DNA of 64,000 bases, from positions 1 to 64,000 of the forward strand of contig CAZFBA010000018.1 in the NCBI GenBank assembly GCA_964517135.1, in the 5' to 3' direction. Positions 45,473-55,100 of this stretch are shown piece by piece. The translations under genes and the position numbers were made by a program. The notes under the pieces were generated by a model. The model saw nothing but the letters and a program-made list of their open reading frames with translations, was not told the origin of the DNA and made no database searches. Each line of letters opens with the position of its first letter. Positions within the stretch are counted from its first letter, which is position 1. The stretch comes from CAZFBA01 sp964517135. GTDB taxonomy: Bacteria > Cyanobacteriota > Vampirovibrionia > JBFMGH01.

Positions 45473-46414
45473 TTATATTATTAGCTTAATCATCATTGGT
45501 ACCCCCCCGAGGGTCAGGTACATAAGGATAGTCCATATTCCTGAGGCCAGCTCAATGTTTTTAGCAGCTTTTGAAGTTTTATATTTCAGAAAAATTATTG
45601 CAGGCAAAGAACAGGCGATAACAAAAATTGTTAAAAAGGGTGCAGCTTCGAGAATAAAGCCTGCAAAATAACAGGCAATAAAAGACAGGATACAGGTACA
45701 GTATATAATTATAAGCCATATTATGGTTGCTTTTTCAGTGCCAAATATATTTGAATAGGTTTCTACACCATTTTCTTCATCTTCTTTTGTTCGTATTTTA
45801 CGTCCAATTTCAATTACAATACCATTTAAGAAGGTAATAACAAGGAAAACTATCAGCCCTTTTGAAGGTTTTACTTCATAATTAAGCCAGTCCAGGCCAG
45901 TTGTGTAGAAGTCTATGAGGGGCATTATAAACATATGAGAAAGCATATAAATTATTGGATGTTGTAATAACCAGTTTTTACAGAAAAATTCTTTGTTCAT
46001 AAGAAACATATATGCCATAACAGAAGCATAAGCAATAAGCATAACAGGCATAAATATTGCATTCAGTGTAATTTGAATACTAATTATGATGATAATTATC
46101 CATTTAATTTCATTTAGAGAGACTAACCCTCTGGGGACAGGTCTATATGGTTGGTATATGGAATCCTTTTCATAATCTTTGAACTCATCAAACAATCTAA
46201 GAAGAAAAAAGAATATGAAAGATGTAATAGCACCTATTATAAATAACTTAAAATCAATAAAGCCTTCTTCTCCTCTGCTTAACCTGGAATAAGATATAGC
46301 TGAAAAGGTAAAAGCAGTTGTCATAAGGGCATAGCCTAACAGAGGAAATCTTTCTGATTGGTATATCCAGAGTCTTTTTGCTATTGATTGGTTATTTTCT
46401 TCAGTGTTATTCAT
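45473..46414 (-). CDS. UbiA-family prenyltransferase
   Basis: The product has 314 residues starting MNNTEENNQS. A frame from 46546 would overlap the upstream HMG-CoA reductase gene by 131 bases, but the ATG at 46414 lies one base after that gene's stop and fits an operon. There are about eight membrane helices. The first Asp-rich motif is RLFDEFKDYEKD, followed by PYRPVPRGLVSL; the second region reads IRTKEDEENGVETYS. These bind Mg-prenyl diphosphate. UbiA enzymes transfer polyprenyl groups to aromatic or other acceptors in the membrane. The acceptor is not evident. Confidence 0.85.
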   Translation of the reverse strand: MNNTEENNQSIAKRLWIYQSERFPLLGYALMTTAFTFSAISYSRLSRGEEGFIDFKLFIIGAITSFIFFFLLRLFDEFKDYEKDSIYQPYRPVPRGLVSLNEIKWIIIIIISIQITLNAIFMPVMLIAYASVMAYMFLMNKEFFCKNWLLQHPIIYMLSHMFIMPLIDFYTTGLDWLNYEVKPSKGLIVFLVITFLNGIVIEIGRKIRTKEDEENGVETYSNIFGTEKATIIWLIIIYCTCILSFIACYFAGFILEAAPFLTIFVIACSLPAIIFLKYKTSKAAKNIELASGIWTILMYLTLGGVPMMIKLII

Positions 46415-46415
46415 A

Positions 46416-47693
46416 TTATTTTCTACCGAACAGGGTGTGGGCTCTTGCAAAGTCTCCTGAAGCAATAGAGGCACAAATTGATATTTCTCCACATAAGGCA
46501 ACGGCGGCGCATATTTCAGCAAATTTAATAGCTTTTCCAGTGCCATAGCATCCTATAATATTCAGGCACTCAGTCATTGTAGGTAGATATGTTCCACCAC
46601 CAACCGTACCTACAATAAGATTAGGCAGAGTTACACTGATATATAGATCCCCATCAGAATTTAAGTCAAAACGAGTAATGCCTATAGATGCTTCAGAAAC
46701 GGTTGCAACATCCTGACCACAGGCCAAAAAGATAGCAGTGAGGCAGTTTGCCACATGAAAGTTAACACCAATTGATCCTGACTGAATGCCGTTAACTATT
46801 GCTGCCTTCCATGCTTCAAAAATGTTTTCTGTAGTGGTGTTCAAGTATTTTTCTACTATTTTCCCCGCTAAAAGGGCCTCAGCAGTGACTTTTTTCCCTC
46901 TAACAGAAGATAGAGAAATGGCAGAAGCTTTTTTATCTCCTGAAAGATTTGATTCAACGAGCCAAAATTGGGGTTTTACAGGTGTATTTTTAATTATATA
47001 TTTACATATAGCATCTGTACAGATGGTTATCATGTTTTGTCCGGAAGCATCGCCAGTAGTAAATTCAAAAACAAGGGTAATTTGATTACCTTCTATGTTA
47101 GGTTTTACGTCTTCAAGCTTGCCGTGAGAAGTTATTGTTGCTATTATTTCTCGATATTTTTCGATATTAGCCATAACCCATAAGGTGAATTCAGCTGTTT
47201 CTGAAAAGTTTTTGAACTTAAAAAGGGGTGTTCTTTGTATGGCTTCAGAGAGGCAGATGCTGGATGCTCCTCCTGAAAGTGATATAGCTTTTGCTCCTCT
47301 ATTGTAGGAAGCTATGAGAGCTCCTTCTGATGTTGCTAATGGAATGTAATAATCTCCTTTAGCCCTACTGCCATTAACCCTTAGTGGGCCAATAATCCCT
47401 GTAGGTACCTGTGTCATGCCTATATAATGTTCAATATTTCCTTTTAGAGTTTCAGGGTTAGAGAATTGTTTTTTACCTGTAAGGTAGTCTATCTTGGTAG
47501 ATGTTTTTTTTTCGATAAGGTTAATCCTTTTCTGGCAGGCATCTTGATTCCAGCATCTAAGACCAGGTATATCATCAGGCAAAGGGGTACTTTCAGTATC
47601 TTCAGGTGCAATTTTCTTTTTGAACTCATCGATAGTACCCTCCTGAAGAAGTTTATTGATTTTGTTTAGAGCTTTTTCCCCTGGTATAGTCAT
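46416..47693 (-). CDS. HMG-CoA reductase (class I-like)
   Basis: The ~425-residue protein has YIGMTQVPTGIIGPL, ATSEGALIASYNRGAKAI (catalytic Glu), TGDASGQNM, NLSGDKKAS (Lys), FLACGQD (Asp), VGTVGGGTYLPT, and a C-terminal RAHTLFGR His. All four catalytic residues of HMG-CoA reductase (E, K, D, H) are present. It converts HMG-CoA to mevalonate with two NAD(P)H. I start at ATG 47693 because AGGTG sits six bases upstream; the open frame extends three codons to a GTG. One base separates its stop from the UbiA start. Mevalonate-type reductase is uncommon in bacteria outside a few lineages. Confidence 0.9.
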   Translation of the reverse strand: MTIPGEKALNKINKLLQEGTIDEFKKKIAPEDTESTPLPDDIPGLRCWNQDACQKRINLIEKKTSTKIDYLTGKKQFSNPETLKGNIEHYIGMTQVPTGIIGPLRVNGSRAKGDYYIPLATSEGALIASYNRGAKAISLSGGASSICLSEAIQRTPLFKFKNFSETAEFTLWVMANIEKYREIIATITSHGKLEDVKPNIEGNQITLVFEFTTGDASGQNMITICTDAICKYIIKNTPVKPQFWLVESNLSGDKKASAISLSSVRGKKVTAEALLAGKIVEKYLNTTTENIFEAWKAAIVNGIQSGSIGVNFHVANCLTAIFLACGQDVATVSEASIGITRFDLNSDGDLYISVTLPNLIVGTVGGGTYLPTMTECLNIIGCYGTGKAIKFAEICAAVALCGEISICASIASGDFARAHTLFGRK

Positions 47694-48173
47694 AAAGAAC
47701 ACCTGTTATAGTTTTGATTAACAAAACCATTTTAATATAAATCATACAGTCTGGTTAATTTTTTTCTGAGTGTTAGGTTTTTGGGCATGTGGGTCCAAAA
47801 ACCTAACCTGACATATCTCTTCGTTGAACCCTGGTAATAGTTTTTGCTAGTTTCTTTAATTTAACTTCCTGTTAAATTTTCTAATCCAAAAAAGATATTA
47901 TGACCGGTTTTATATATCTAAATAAAATCTTTTACCGGACACCAGTGAATATAAATAAAGTTTAAAGATAAATAGAATTTTGTTAAACCTTTAAAATTAA
48001 GCGTTTTAGATTTTTTGAATCTTTGAAAATATTTGTTTTTCTATTTTTGGGCAATTTATACAGGTCAAATGTTTTTATATATATAAGGAGTGACATTCTT
48101 ATAAGTCTAGAAATTTAGCTCAAAACAGGGGAGTAGTTAAAAGTTTTAAATTTTAAAAACAGGGAGGTCAGCA
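47694..48173. other. Intergenic region with 13-bp perfect hairpin upstream of HMG-CoA reductase
   Basis: GTTAGGTTTTTGG (47772-47784) and CCAAAAACCTAAC (47795-47807) pair perfectly around a 10-base loop. There is no T-run on either side, so it is not a terminator. It lies ~80 bp before the HMG-CoA reductase start, in its leader on the minus strand. The rest of this AT-rich stretch holds no gene. Confidence 0.6.
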
Positions 48174-48755
48174 ATGACAATAATTTTCAATGATTCAAAT
48201 TTTAATGTGGCTAATTCATCAAACATTGAAGCTGGTATTATTAAGTCAACTGGTGGTGATGACAATTATTTTCTTAATCGTGCAGAAAAAATTACCGGTA
48301 ATGCTGATAATCTAGCTAATGTGTTGGAGCAGGCTCCAGTTGTAGGCGGTCTGTGGGCAGCAGAAGCCAGATTTGCTGGTGAAGTTCTTGCCTTGCCGGA
48401 TAAAGCAAGAGGGGCTGCTACTAATCTTGCTGGTAATGTTCTTCAGACAGAAGGTGAAATTATTGAAGGTGGTTATAAGCTTGTTGGAAATGGTTTTAAT
48501 GTAGCTGGAAACCTGGCAGATAATACATCCACTTTGATTACTGATAAGGCTGATGGAATTGCAGATAAGCTGGAAAATGTACCGGTTTTGGGTGGCCTCT
48601 GGGCAGCTGAAGCACGTGTTGCAGGTGAAATTCTTGCCTTACCTTCAAAAATTGGTGGTGCTATTTATCATACTGCTGGCAATGCTTATAATGCAGTCGG
48701 TGAAACAATTGGTGGGCTTTATGAAAAAGCAGGAAGCCTGATCAAGAAGCTTTAA
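48174..48755 (+). CDS. Internally duplicated Gly/Ala-rich small protein
   Basis: The 193-residue protein starts at an ATG with GGGAGG upstream. Residues 44-88 and 126-170 are two copies of a ~45-residue unit, offset 82 residues: PVVGGLWAAEARFAGEVLALP and PVLGGLWAAEARVAGEILALP. Between and after them lie amphipathic AGN(A/V)-repeats such as NLAGNVL, NVAGNLAD, YHTAGNAYNAVGETIGG. No signal peptide is seen. The Gly/Ala-rich helical pattern could suit a membrane-associated or packaging protein. No known family is recognised. A strong terminator follows at 48768, so it is monocistronic. Confidence 0.75.
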   Translation: MTIIFNDSNFNVANSSNIEAGIIKSTGGDDNYFLNRAEKITGNADNLANVLEQAPVVGGLWAAEARFAGEVLALPDKARGAATNLAGNVLQTEGEIIEGGYKLVGNGFNVAGNLADNTSTLITDKADGIADKLENVPVLGGLWAAEARVAGEILALPSKIGGAIYHTAGNAYNAVGETIGGLYEKAGSLIKKL

Positions 48756-48767
48756 TTCTTTATTAAT

Positions 48768-48816
48768 AAAGCAAACAACCTTAAGAATTTCTCTTAAAGC
48801 CTGGTTTGCTTTGTTT
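48768..48816 (+). terminator. Terminator after the duplicated small protein
   Basis: AAAGCAAAC...CC and GG...TTTGCTTT form a long stem with an inner CTTAAG pairing, followed by GTTTT. Confidence 0.75.
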
Positions 48817-48827
48817 TAGAGTTTTGA

Positions 48828-49679
48828 TTATTGTTTTTTAAGCAAAGATTCGGGAAAATTAATAATTGCACTTTGATCTGTAACTACTGTGCTTATATTT
48901 GGGCTTAATTTTCTGACATACTCATACTGTATTAGTTGTGGGTTCTGTCTTAAAGCTCTTCCTCTTTCTTCAAGAGCACCGGCTTCTCCTTCTGCTTCAA
49001 TAATTTTTCTTTCTTTTTCTTTTTTCTCTTTATCAAGGATATATTTCATTCTTTCAGCTTCTTGCATAGCAACCTGTTTCTGTTCAATAGCATTTGAAAA
49101 TTCTTGTGAGAACTTAATATCTCTGATTAGAATTTCATTAACATTGATATAGTATTTTTTTAATTCGGTAGTGATATTAGTTAGAATGTCTTTTTCAAGT
49201 TGTGCCCTTGTTCCTGAATAAAGTCTTTCTGCAGAAAAGCCCGCCACCACATTTCGTGTTGCTGATCTAACGATTGGTTTAACCACTTTTTCTACATATT
49301 CAGAGCCTATTTCCTGATGAAGCTTCCATGCATCATCTGAATCAATGTAATAGATAATAGAAAGCTCAGTATTAACAGTTTGTCCATCAGATGTTAAAGA
49401 GTTTATAGAATCTGCTCCTCCCATGAATCTAGATTGTACTTTTACGTCATACTTGGTTACAATCTGAATAACAGGCAGCACAAGGTGCATGCCCTCTCCA
49501 AGGCTCCTGTCCTCAACTCCACTAAAAGTATTAAAGACAACACCACGCTCACCAGTACCAATTATAGTAATAGACATTGATAATATTGTTAGAACAATAA
49601 TGGCTATTAAGCCTGTGAGAATCATAGTTATGTTTTTCTTATCAAAACTAAAGGATTTGTCAAATCTATTTGGGGTCAT
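48828..49679 (-). CDS. SPFH/prohibitin-family membrane protein
   Basis: The 283-residue protein has one N-terminal membrane segment (about 19-42), then an SPFH domain with IIGTGERGVVFNTFSGV, GEGMHLVLPVIQIV, ATRNVVAGFSAERLYSG and EILIRDIKFSQEF. A charged coiled coil (MQEAERMKYILDKEKKEKERKIIEAEGEAGALEERG) and a short tail follow. Prohibitin-like proteins form rings or microdomains at membranes and bind partner proteases such as FtsH; no protease gene is adjacent. The ATG has AGGAG upstream. Confidence 0.9.
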   Translation of the reverse strand: MTPNRFDKSFSFDKKNITMILTGLIAIIVLTILSMSITIIGTGERGVVFNTFSGVEDRSLGEGMHLVLPVIQIVTKYDVKVQSRFMGGADSINSLTSDGQTVNTELSIIYYIDSDDAWKLHQEIGSEYVEKVVKPIVRSATRNVVAGFSAERLYSGTRAQLEKDILTNITTELKKYYINVNEILIRDIKFSQEFSNAIEQKQVAMQEAERMKYILDKEKKEKERKIIEAEGEAGALEERGRALRQNPQLIQYEYVRKLSPNISTVVTDQSAIINFPESLLKKQ

Positions 49680-49972
49680 AATGTTTCTCCTGTTTTGTTA
49701 CTGTGCTCATATTTGTATTCGTTCAATCTTAACAACAAAAAGTTTTTTTATCCAGCCAGCATTTTCTATTGAAAAGCTTAAAACATTTATTATTAAAGTC
49801 TGGTCGTTGTTAAGATATTAAAAATCTAAAACTTTTAATAATTCTTTTTTCCATTTAAAATAATACTTTCGTGGATCTGTTTTAAGAGAGAAATTAAATA
49901 TTTCTGGATAAACTCTTTTAACATTATTGTTTTGACCTGATTAAGCCAGCTTTATAGGAATAATTACTTGAA

Positions 49973-51706
49973 ATGATCTCGAAAAAGGAAGCTTTATTAA
50001 AACAGGACTATCTCGGAAAAATTATTGATAGTTTTTCAAGTATTTCAAGCTTGTCGATTGCTTTATTTAGTTACCCGGCTTTCGACTTAATTTACAAAGC
50101 CAACCAGGATTTAATATGCTCAAAATGTATAAGGGCACAAGACTCAACCCGTGTCTCTTGTAATGAAATATTTGAATCTTTTAAGCAAAATGATTATATA
50201 GAAGGTGAAACAACCATTACAGAGTGTAAGAACGGCTTTTCGATTGCTGTATCACCAGTATATTTTGATAATAATTTGACTGCTATTCTTAAAATAGGTC
50301 AATTTTTTAGAGAAAAACCTGATTACAATAATTTTCTAAAACATTTTCAAAATGTAAGTATTGATCAAAACGTCCTTCTGGAGAGATTAAAGAAGTTACC
50401 TATAGTTAGTGAAGAACAAATTAAAGCTATTATCAATCATTTGATGCTAACTATTACTATTTTTACTGATCTTGATAAAAAAAATAATGACTGTATTGCT
50501 AATGAAAAGCTTTTTAAACTGTCAAGCAATACCCTGAATGATACTATTGATAAGTTAAAACAATCTGAAATAAAATACAAAAACCTATTTAATAACCTTA
50601 ACGATGCTGTTGTGTATATGAAACTGGTTTACGATAGTAATAACAACCCTTCAGATTTTGTATTTATTGATTATAACCCTGCATTTGAAAGGTTTATAGG
50701 TCATAAAAAACAAGAACTAATAGGAAAAAGCGTTATTCAAACTCTAAAACCACACCAGATTGAACATTTAGATACATACATAGATGTTGCATTAACTGGA
50801 AAAACAGCATACTTAGAGATTTATTATCAGCCTGGCGAAAAATACCTGAATATTACTGCTTTTTCTCTCGAAAAGAATGAACTTGTAATTGTTTTTAACG
50901 ATATTACTTTGTATGCCAATAAAGAAAAATACTATGCATTAGAACTTGAAAAACTTGATTCTCTCCTCAAAATAAAAAAACAGGAACTAGATGATATGCA
51001 ATTGCTCTTACAGGATGCCAAAAAACTAAAACTCAATTTTGCTTCGGCTCTTTCTCACGAGCTTAAAACGCCATTGATTGCAATTCATGGCTTTACAGAA
51101 ATGCTTCAAAAAGAATATTTTGGCAAAATAAACGATAAACAAAGAGAATATCTGGAGCTTGTTATTTCTTGTAGCAGTCAGCTACAGGATCTTATTAATA
51201 ATTTGCTTGAATTAATCAAAATAGATGCCGGTTATATGAATCTCAATCTGGAAGAATTTCCAATATTAGAAGAAATGAAAAGTATAATAACTCTAATAAT
51301 GCCTGTTTATAATAATCATAAGGTTTCTTTGATTTATAATTTTAATAATATCAGTGAAAATATAAATGCTGATAGAAATAAATTCAAGCAAATACTTTAT
51401 AATCTTCTTTCATATTCTCTGAAAAAGTCTTCTGAAAGAGAAAAGGTGATATTGTCAGCCCAAATAAAAGTTAATGAGCTAATAATTAAAGTTCAAGATA
51501 AAGGGAAATATAAAAATGACCTGAATGTTGAATCTGTATCTTCTGAAAAAGATGCAAATAATCTTAAAGATCTGACTTTAAGTATTTCTAAATCAGATCT
51601 AATATTGTGCAAAAGACTTGTTGAACTTCACAAAGGTAGTCTGATTTATGAATCATTTAATGATGAATATAATACATTTGTATTGACTCTGCCTCTTTTT
51701 CAGTAA
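49973..51706 (+). CDS. PocR-domain histidine kinase with degenerate ATPase lobe
   Basis: The 577-residue protein lacks a signal peptide. Residues ~15-135 fit the PocR sensory domain: LICSKCIRAQDSTRVSC and TTITECKNGFSIAVSPVYFDN, with the spaced Cys. A PAS domain (NLFNNLNDAVVYMKLV) covers ~195-315. HisKA has ALSHELKTPLIAIHGF with the His near 365. The HATPase has an N in NLLSYSLKKS, but G1 reads QDKGKYKND and G2 cannot be found, so ATP binding may be weak or lost. It might be a sensor or phosphotransfer partner rather than a full kinase. It is convergent with treY across the G-rich inverted-repeat region. Confidence 0.8.
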   Translation: MISKKEALLKQDYLGKIIDSFSSISSLSIALFSYPAFDLIYKANQDLICSKCIRAQDSTRVSCNEIFESFKQNDYIEGETTITECKNGFSIAVSPVYFDNNLTAILKIGQFFREKPDYNNFLKHFQNVSIDQNVLLERLKKLPIVSEEQIKAIINHLMLTITIFTDLDKKNNDCIANEKLFKLSSNTLNDTIDKLKQSEIKYKNLFNNLNDAVVYMKLVYDSNNNPSDFVFIDYNPAFERFIGHKKQELIGKSVIQTLKPHQIEHLDTYIDVALTGKTAYLEIYYQPGEKYLNITAFSLEKNELVIVFNDITLYANKEKYYALELEKLDSLLKIKKQELDDMQLLLQDAKKLKLNFASALSHELKTPLIAIHGFTEMLQKEYFGKINDKQREYLELVISCSSQLQDLINNLLELIKIDAGYMNLNLEEFPILEEMKSIITLIMPVYNNHKVSLIYNFNNISENINADRNKFKQILYNLLSYSLKKSSEREKVILSAQIKVNELIIKVQDKGKYKNDLNVESVSSEKDANNLKDLTLSISKSDLILCKRLVELHKGSLIYESFNDEYNTFVLTLPLFQ

Positions 51707-51916
51707 TTAAATAATTTTGTAAAAACTCAAAACAACCCTTAAATAGATATTTAAGTGTGTTAAAATGGCTATAAAGTTCTATTGATAAATGTTTAAGACT
51801 AATGCATAACTATACCATTCCACGTAAATAATTAATATATGCTGATAGAATTCAGTATCTATAATCTGGAATCTTTAAATTACTTTCAAGGATCAGTATA
51901 TAACAATCAATTTTCT

Positions 51917-52104
51917 GTTTTCGATTTTCAAAAATTTTAAAAGTAAAGATATGGGTTGAACGAGCAGGCAACCACTTGCTGAGAAAGATCACAAGAAATT
52001 ACTGCCCCGGGGGGGGGGATAGCCGCTTTGCAGGCGAGGGGGGGGTAGTGCCCCCTTTATGGGGTCAGGTGCCAGTCATGGCACGGGTTTTGAAAATCGA
52101 AAAC
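51917..52104. repeat. 188-bp inverted-repeat element with poly-G runs
   Basis: Perfect 17-bp inverted repeats (GTTTTCGATTTTCAAAA at 51917-51933; its complement at 52088-52104) bound a GC-rich core that is unlike its AT-rich surroundings. The core has ten G at 52009-52018, eight G at 52038-52045, CCCCC at 52051-52055 and a GTGCCA/TGGCAC hairpin near 52068-52083. No ORF is present. It lies in the convergent gap between the PocR kinase and treY. It could be a MITE-like element, a structured RNA or a bidirectional terminator. Confidence 0.7.
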
Positions 52105-52129
52105 TTTTAAGTCATTCACTGATCTTTGT

Positions 52130-55100
52130 TTATGAATTATTTTCAGTGGTTTCAAAATTATCAAAAGATATATCTTCTTTATTATCTTTTTCAATTTGCA
52201 TCTCACCAAAGATAACAGCGACCGGTAGTATGTTTAATAGCTTACCAGCAAGTATATCTACCTCTAAATCAGCAATATATTCTTTTGTATAAATGTTGCT
52301 CCAGTTATAATGTTTATATTCTTCAGGTATAATAACTTTTGTGTCTTTCCATAAATCACTGGATACAGGTAAAATATTATCTTTAGAGACAAGACTATAC
52401 ATTAAACGTGGTACAATAACAATTATCGCTTCGCCTTTATACTTTCTAATAAAGGCTACAATATTTTCAGCTTTTTCTCCTTCTGTTTGAAGGGGAATAT
52501 AGTTACCATATTTAAATAAATCTGAATGAGCATTTCTAAACTTTAATGTTGCTGCTGTGATGAAGATTTTCATTGCACCTGATTCAAGAGGCATAAGAAT
52601 TGAGTGGAATTGAGTGGGTTCAATATTTTTATTTTCAAGGTTTAAGTGGATCAAACTTTTAACCTGATCCAGCATGTGTTGAGAGTGTTGATAATTTACA
52701 GGCCTCCTGTTATCAGGATCTACAAGACTGAAATCAAATAATTCGTTGCCCTGATAAATATCTGGAACACCAGGACAGGTAAATTTAAGTACACACTGTG
52801 AAATAGAATTTAAATATCCTCGCAAAATGATTTCCTGCTGGAATGATATAAATTCTTTCCAGAATGGATGCTTTTCTGGAGACGTTAAAACACGCCTTAT
52901 GAAGTTACAAATCGCATCTTCATAGGCTTGATTAATGTTTAGCCAGCTTGTATGGTTTTTGGCTTCACGAATAGCCTTTAACATATACTGCTCAATACGG
53001 TTAATCATTGCATCAAGCTCATCTTTGTCAAGAAATTTACCTGGCCAGATGCCAATTAGTGTTTGATAGAATAAATATTCATCATTTTTATCAGGATAAA
53101 AAGATTTATCTACACGGCTTTTCTTCATTTTATTAAGCTGACTCCATCGATTGACCTTTTTTTGCCAGAGCTCAGGTATCTCTGAAAGTACACTAATTCT
53201 AGCTCTTACATCTTCAGATCTCTTCGTGTCGTGAGTTGAAGAGTTTAACATATTATGCGGGCAATAATTGAACCTTGCAATGTTTTGCTGATGGAACTCA
53301 TAAACAGATAAACCAAAGTTTGCTGGCTCTCCTCCTACTTCATTGATAGAAATAAGCCTGTTATATCTATAAAAACTGGTATCTTCAAGCCCCTTTGCCA
53401 TTAATGGCCCGGTGTATTGCTGGAATTTCATGGCAAACTTTAATATTTCTTGATAGGCTGAAGACTCTTTATTATCTTCAAATTCAGCTATTAATATCTT
53501 TTCTATAAAATCAAAAATTGCAGGATCAGTAGAAAAGCTTCTCTTCTTCGCTGCTCCTACTGCCCACTTAATATAATCAATATCTTTACTGGTTTTATCT
53601 TTTTCTGATATGTATGTTCTGTATACTGGGAAATGTGCAATAATCTCTTCAAGCGCATTTCTAAGGCTATTGAGAGTATAATCCCGTGAAATATAGTAAC
53701 TTTCAGATATTTTATTAATATAATTTGACAGAACATTTAATTCACCAGTAAGAGAGCTTTTCATTATTAATTTTTTACATTCTACAACCATTTCATGAAA
53801 ATCAATTGTATTATTTATGAATTTAGAATAGATTTTTGACAACTTTTTATCGTTATCTTTACATATAAACAGATTATTAACAGCGTTTAAAAATTCATAA
53901 CCAACAGAACCACTAACTGCCCAGTTTTCTGGCAGGCGTTCAAATGGTGCCAGAATCTTTTCGACAACAACATAAATAGGCAACCTGTCGTTTCCGCAGA
54001 GTGTCTCTTCAGCAGGATTAAACGATATTCCAAGCCTTCTTGCAGCTTCTTCTTGAAGCCGGTAGAAGTATTGAGCAGGATTAAATAACCCATCTGGATG
54101 ATCTATGCGCAATCCATCAATTTGCCGTTGTTCAATTAGCTCAAATATAAACCTGTGGGTATTTGTAAAGACAGCAGGTATTTCTACAGAAATGCCTGCA
54201 AGGTCATTGACGTCGAAAAATCTCCTGTAGTTAATTTCATCAGAGGATACTCTCCAATAAGCCAGCCTGTAGGCTTGTTCTTCAAGTAAATTGTGCATTC
54301 TAACGTGAGATACCGGATCCTCAGGTTTTGGTTGAAAGTCATAAAGGTTTTCTTTGATAAACTCTTCAATAACATAATTGCTTTGACATATCTTCGAAAG
54401 GCGTTTAAGGGCAATATCGGTCTCTCTTTTTCTTTCCCTTAAAAGCTCAGGGTTTTTCTCAGTGTTTGCAGGAAGATTTTTAAATTCAGTTATAATACTT
54501 TTGTATTCTAAGAAATCAGGGTTTGAACTACCCAGTCTCGATGCTAGAACTTCTTCTCTATAACTTAAAATGCCGGCATATGAAGAAGGGTTAACAGGAA
54601 ACTCATGTTCATAGTAATAAATTATTATCTTGCCTGTGTTTCTGGAAAATTTAAATTTTAATTGCCCGCTGGCCAAGATATTTCCATAATGTTCGCCCAG
54701 AACAGGTACTAAAACCTTGTTTTTTAGCTCGGGTTTTAGTGGTTCCCAGTCAATATCAAAATACTCAGAATATTCAGAAGCCGGACCATTTTCCAGTACA
54801 TCCATCCACCAGTGGTTTTCTTTGCTAATTCCCATGTGGTTTGGAACAATATCAACGATTAGTCCCATATCGTTTTTTCTTAATTGATTAACAAAGTAAT
54901 AAAAATCTTCTTTACTTCCAAGTGAAGGGTTAAAGGCATTGTGATTTATGATATCATATCCGTGTGTGCTATTTTCTCTTGCGCAAAGCAGCGGAGAGGC
55001 ATAACAATGTGAAATGCCCAGTTCTTTTAAGTAAGGGATAAGTTCTGCTGCATTTCTGAATGTAAAATTCTGGTTGAACTGCAATCTGTATGTACAATCA

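Noticed and set aside
46415..46546. 44-codon N-terminal extension of the UbiA protein
   Set aside because: It overlaps the end of the HMG-CoA reductase gene; ATG 46414 lies one base past that stop.
51950..52000. Possible TPP or other riboswitch (CTGAGA-like string in the inverted-repeat element)
   Set aside because: The rest of the TPP core is missing and no thiamine gene is downstream; the adjoining genes are convergent.
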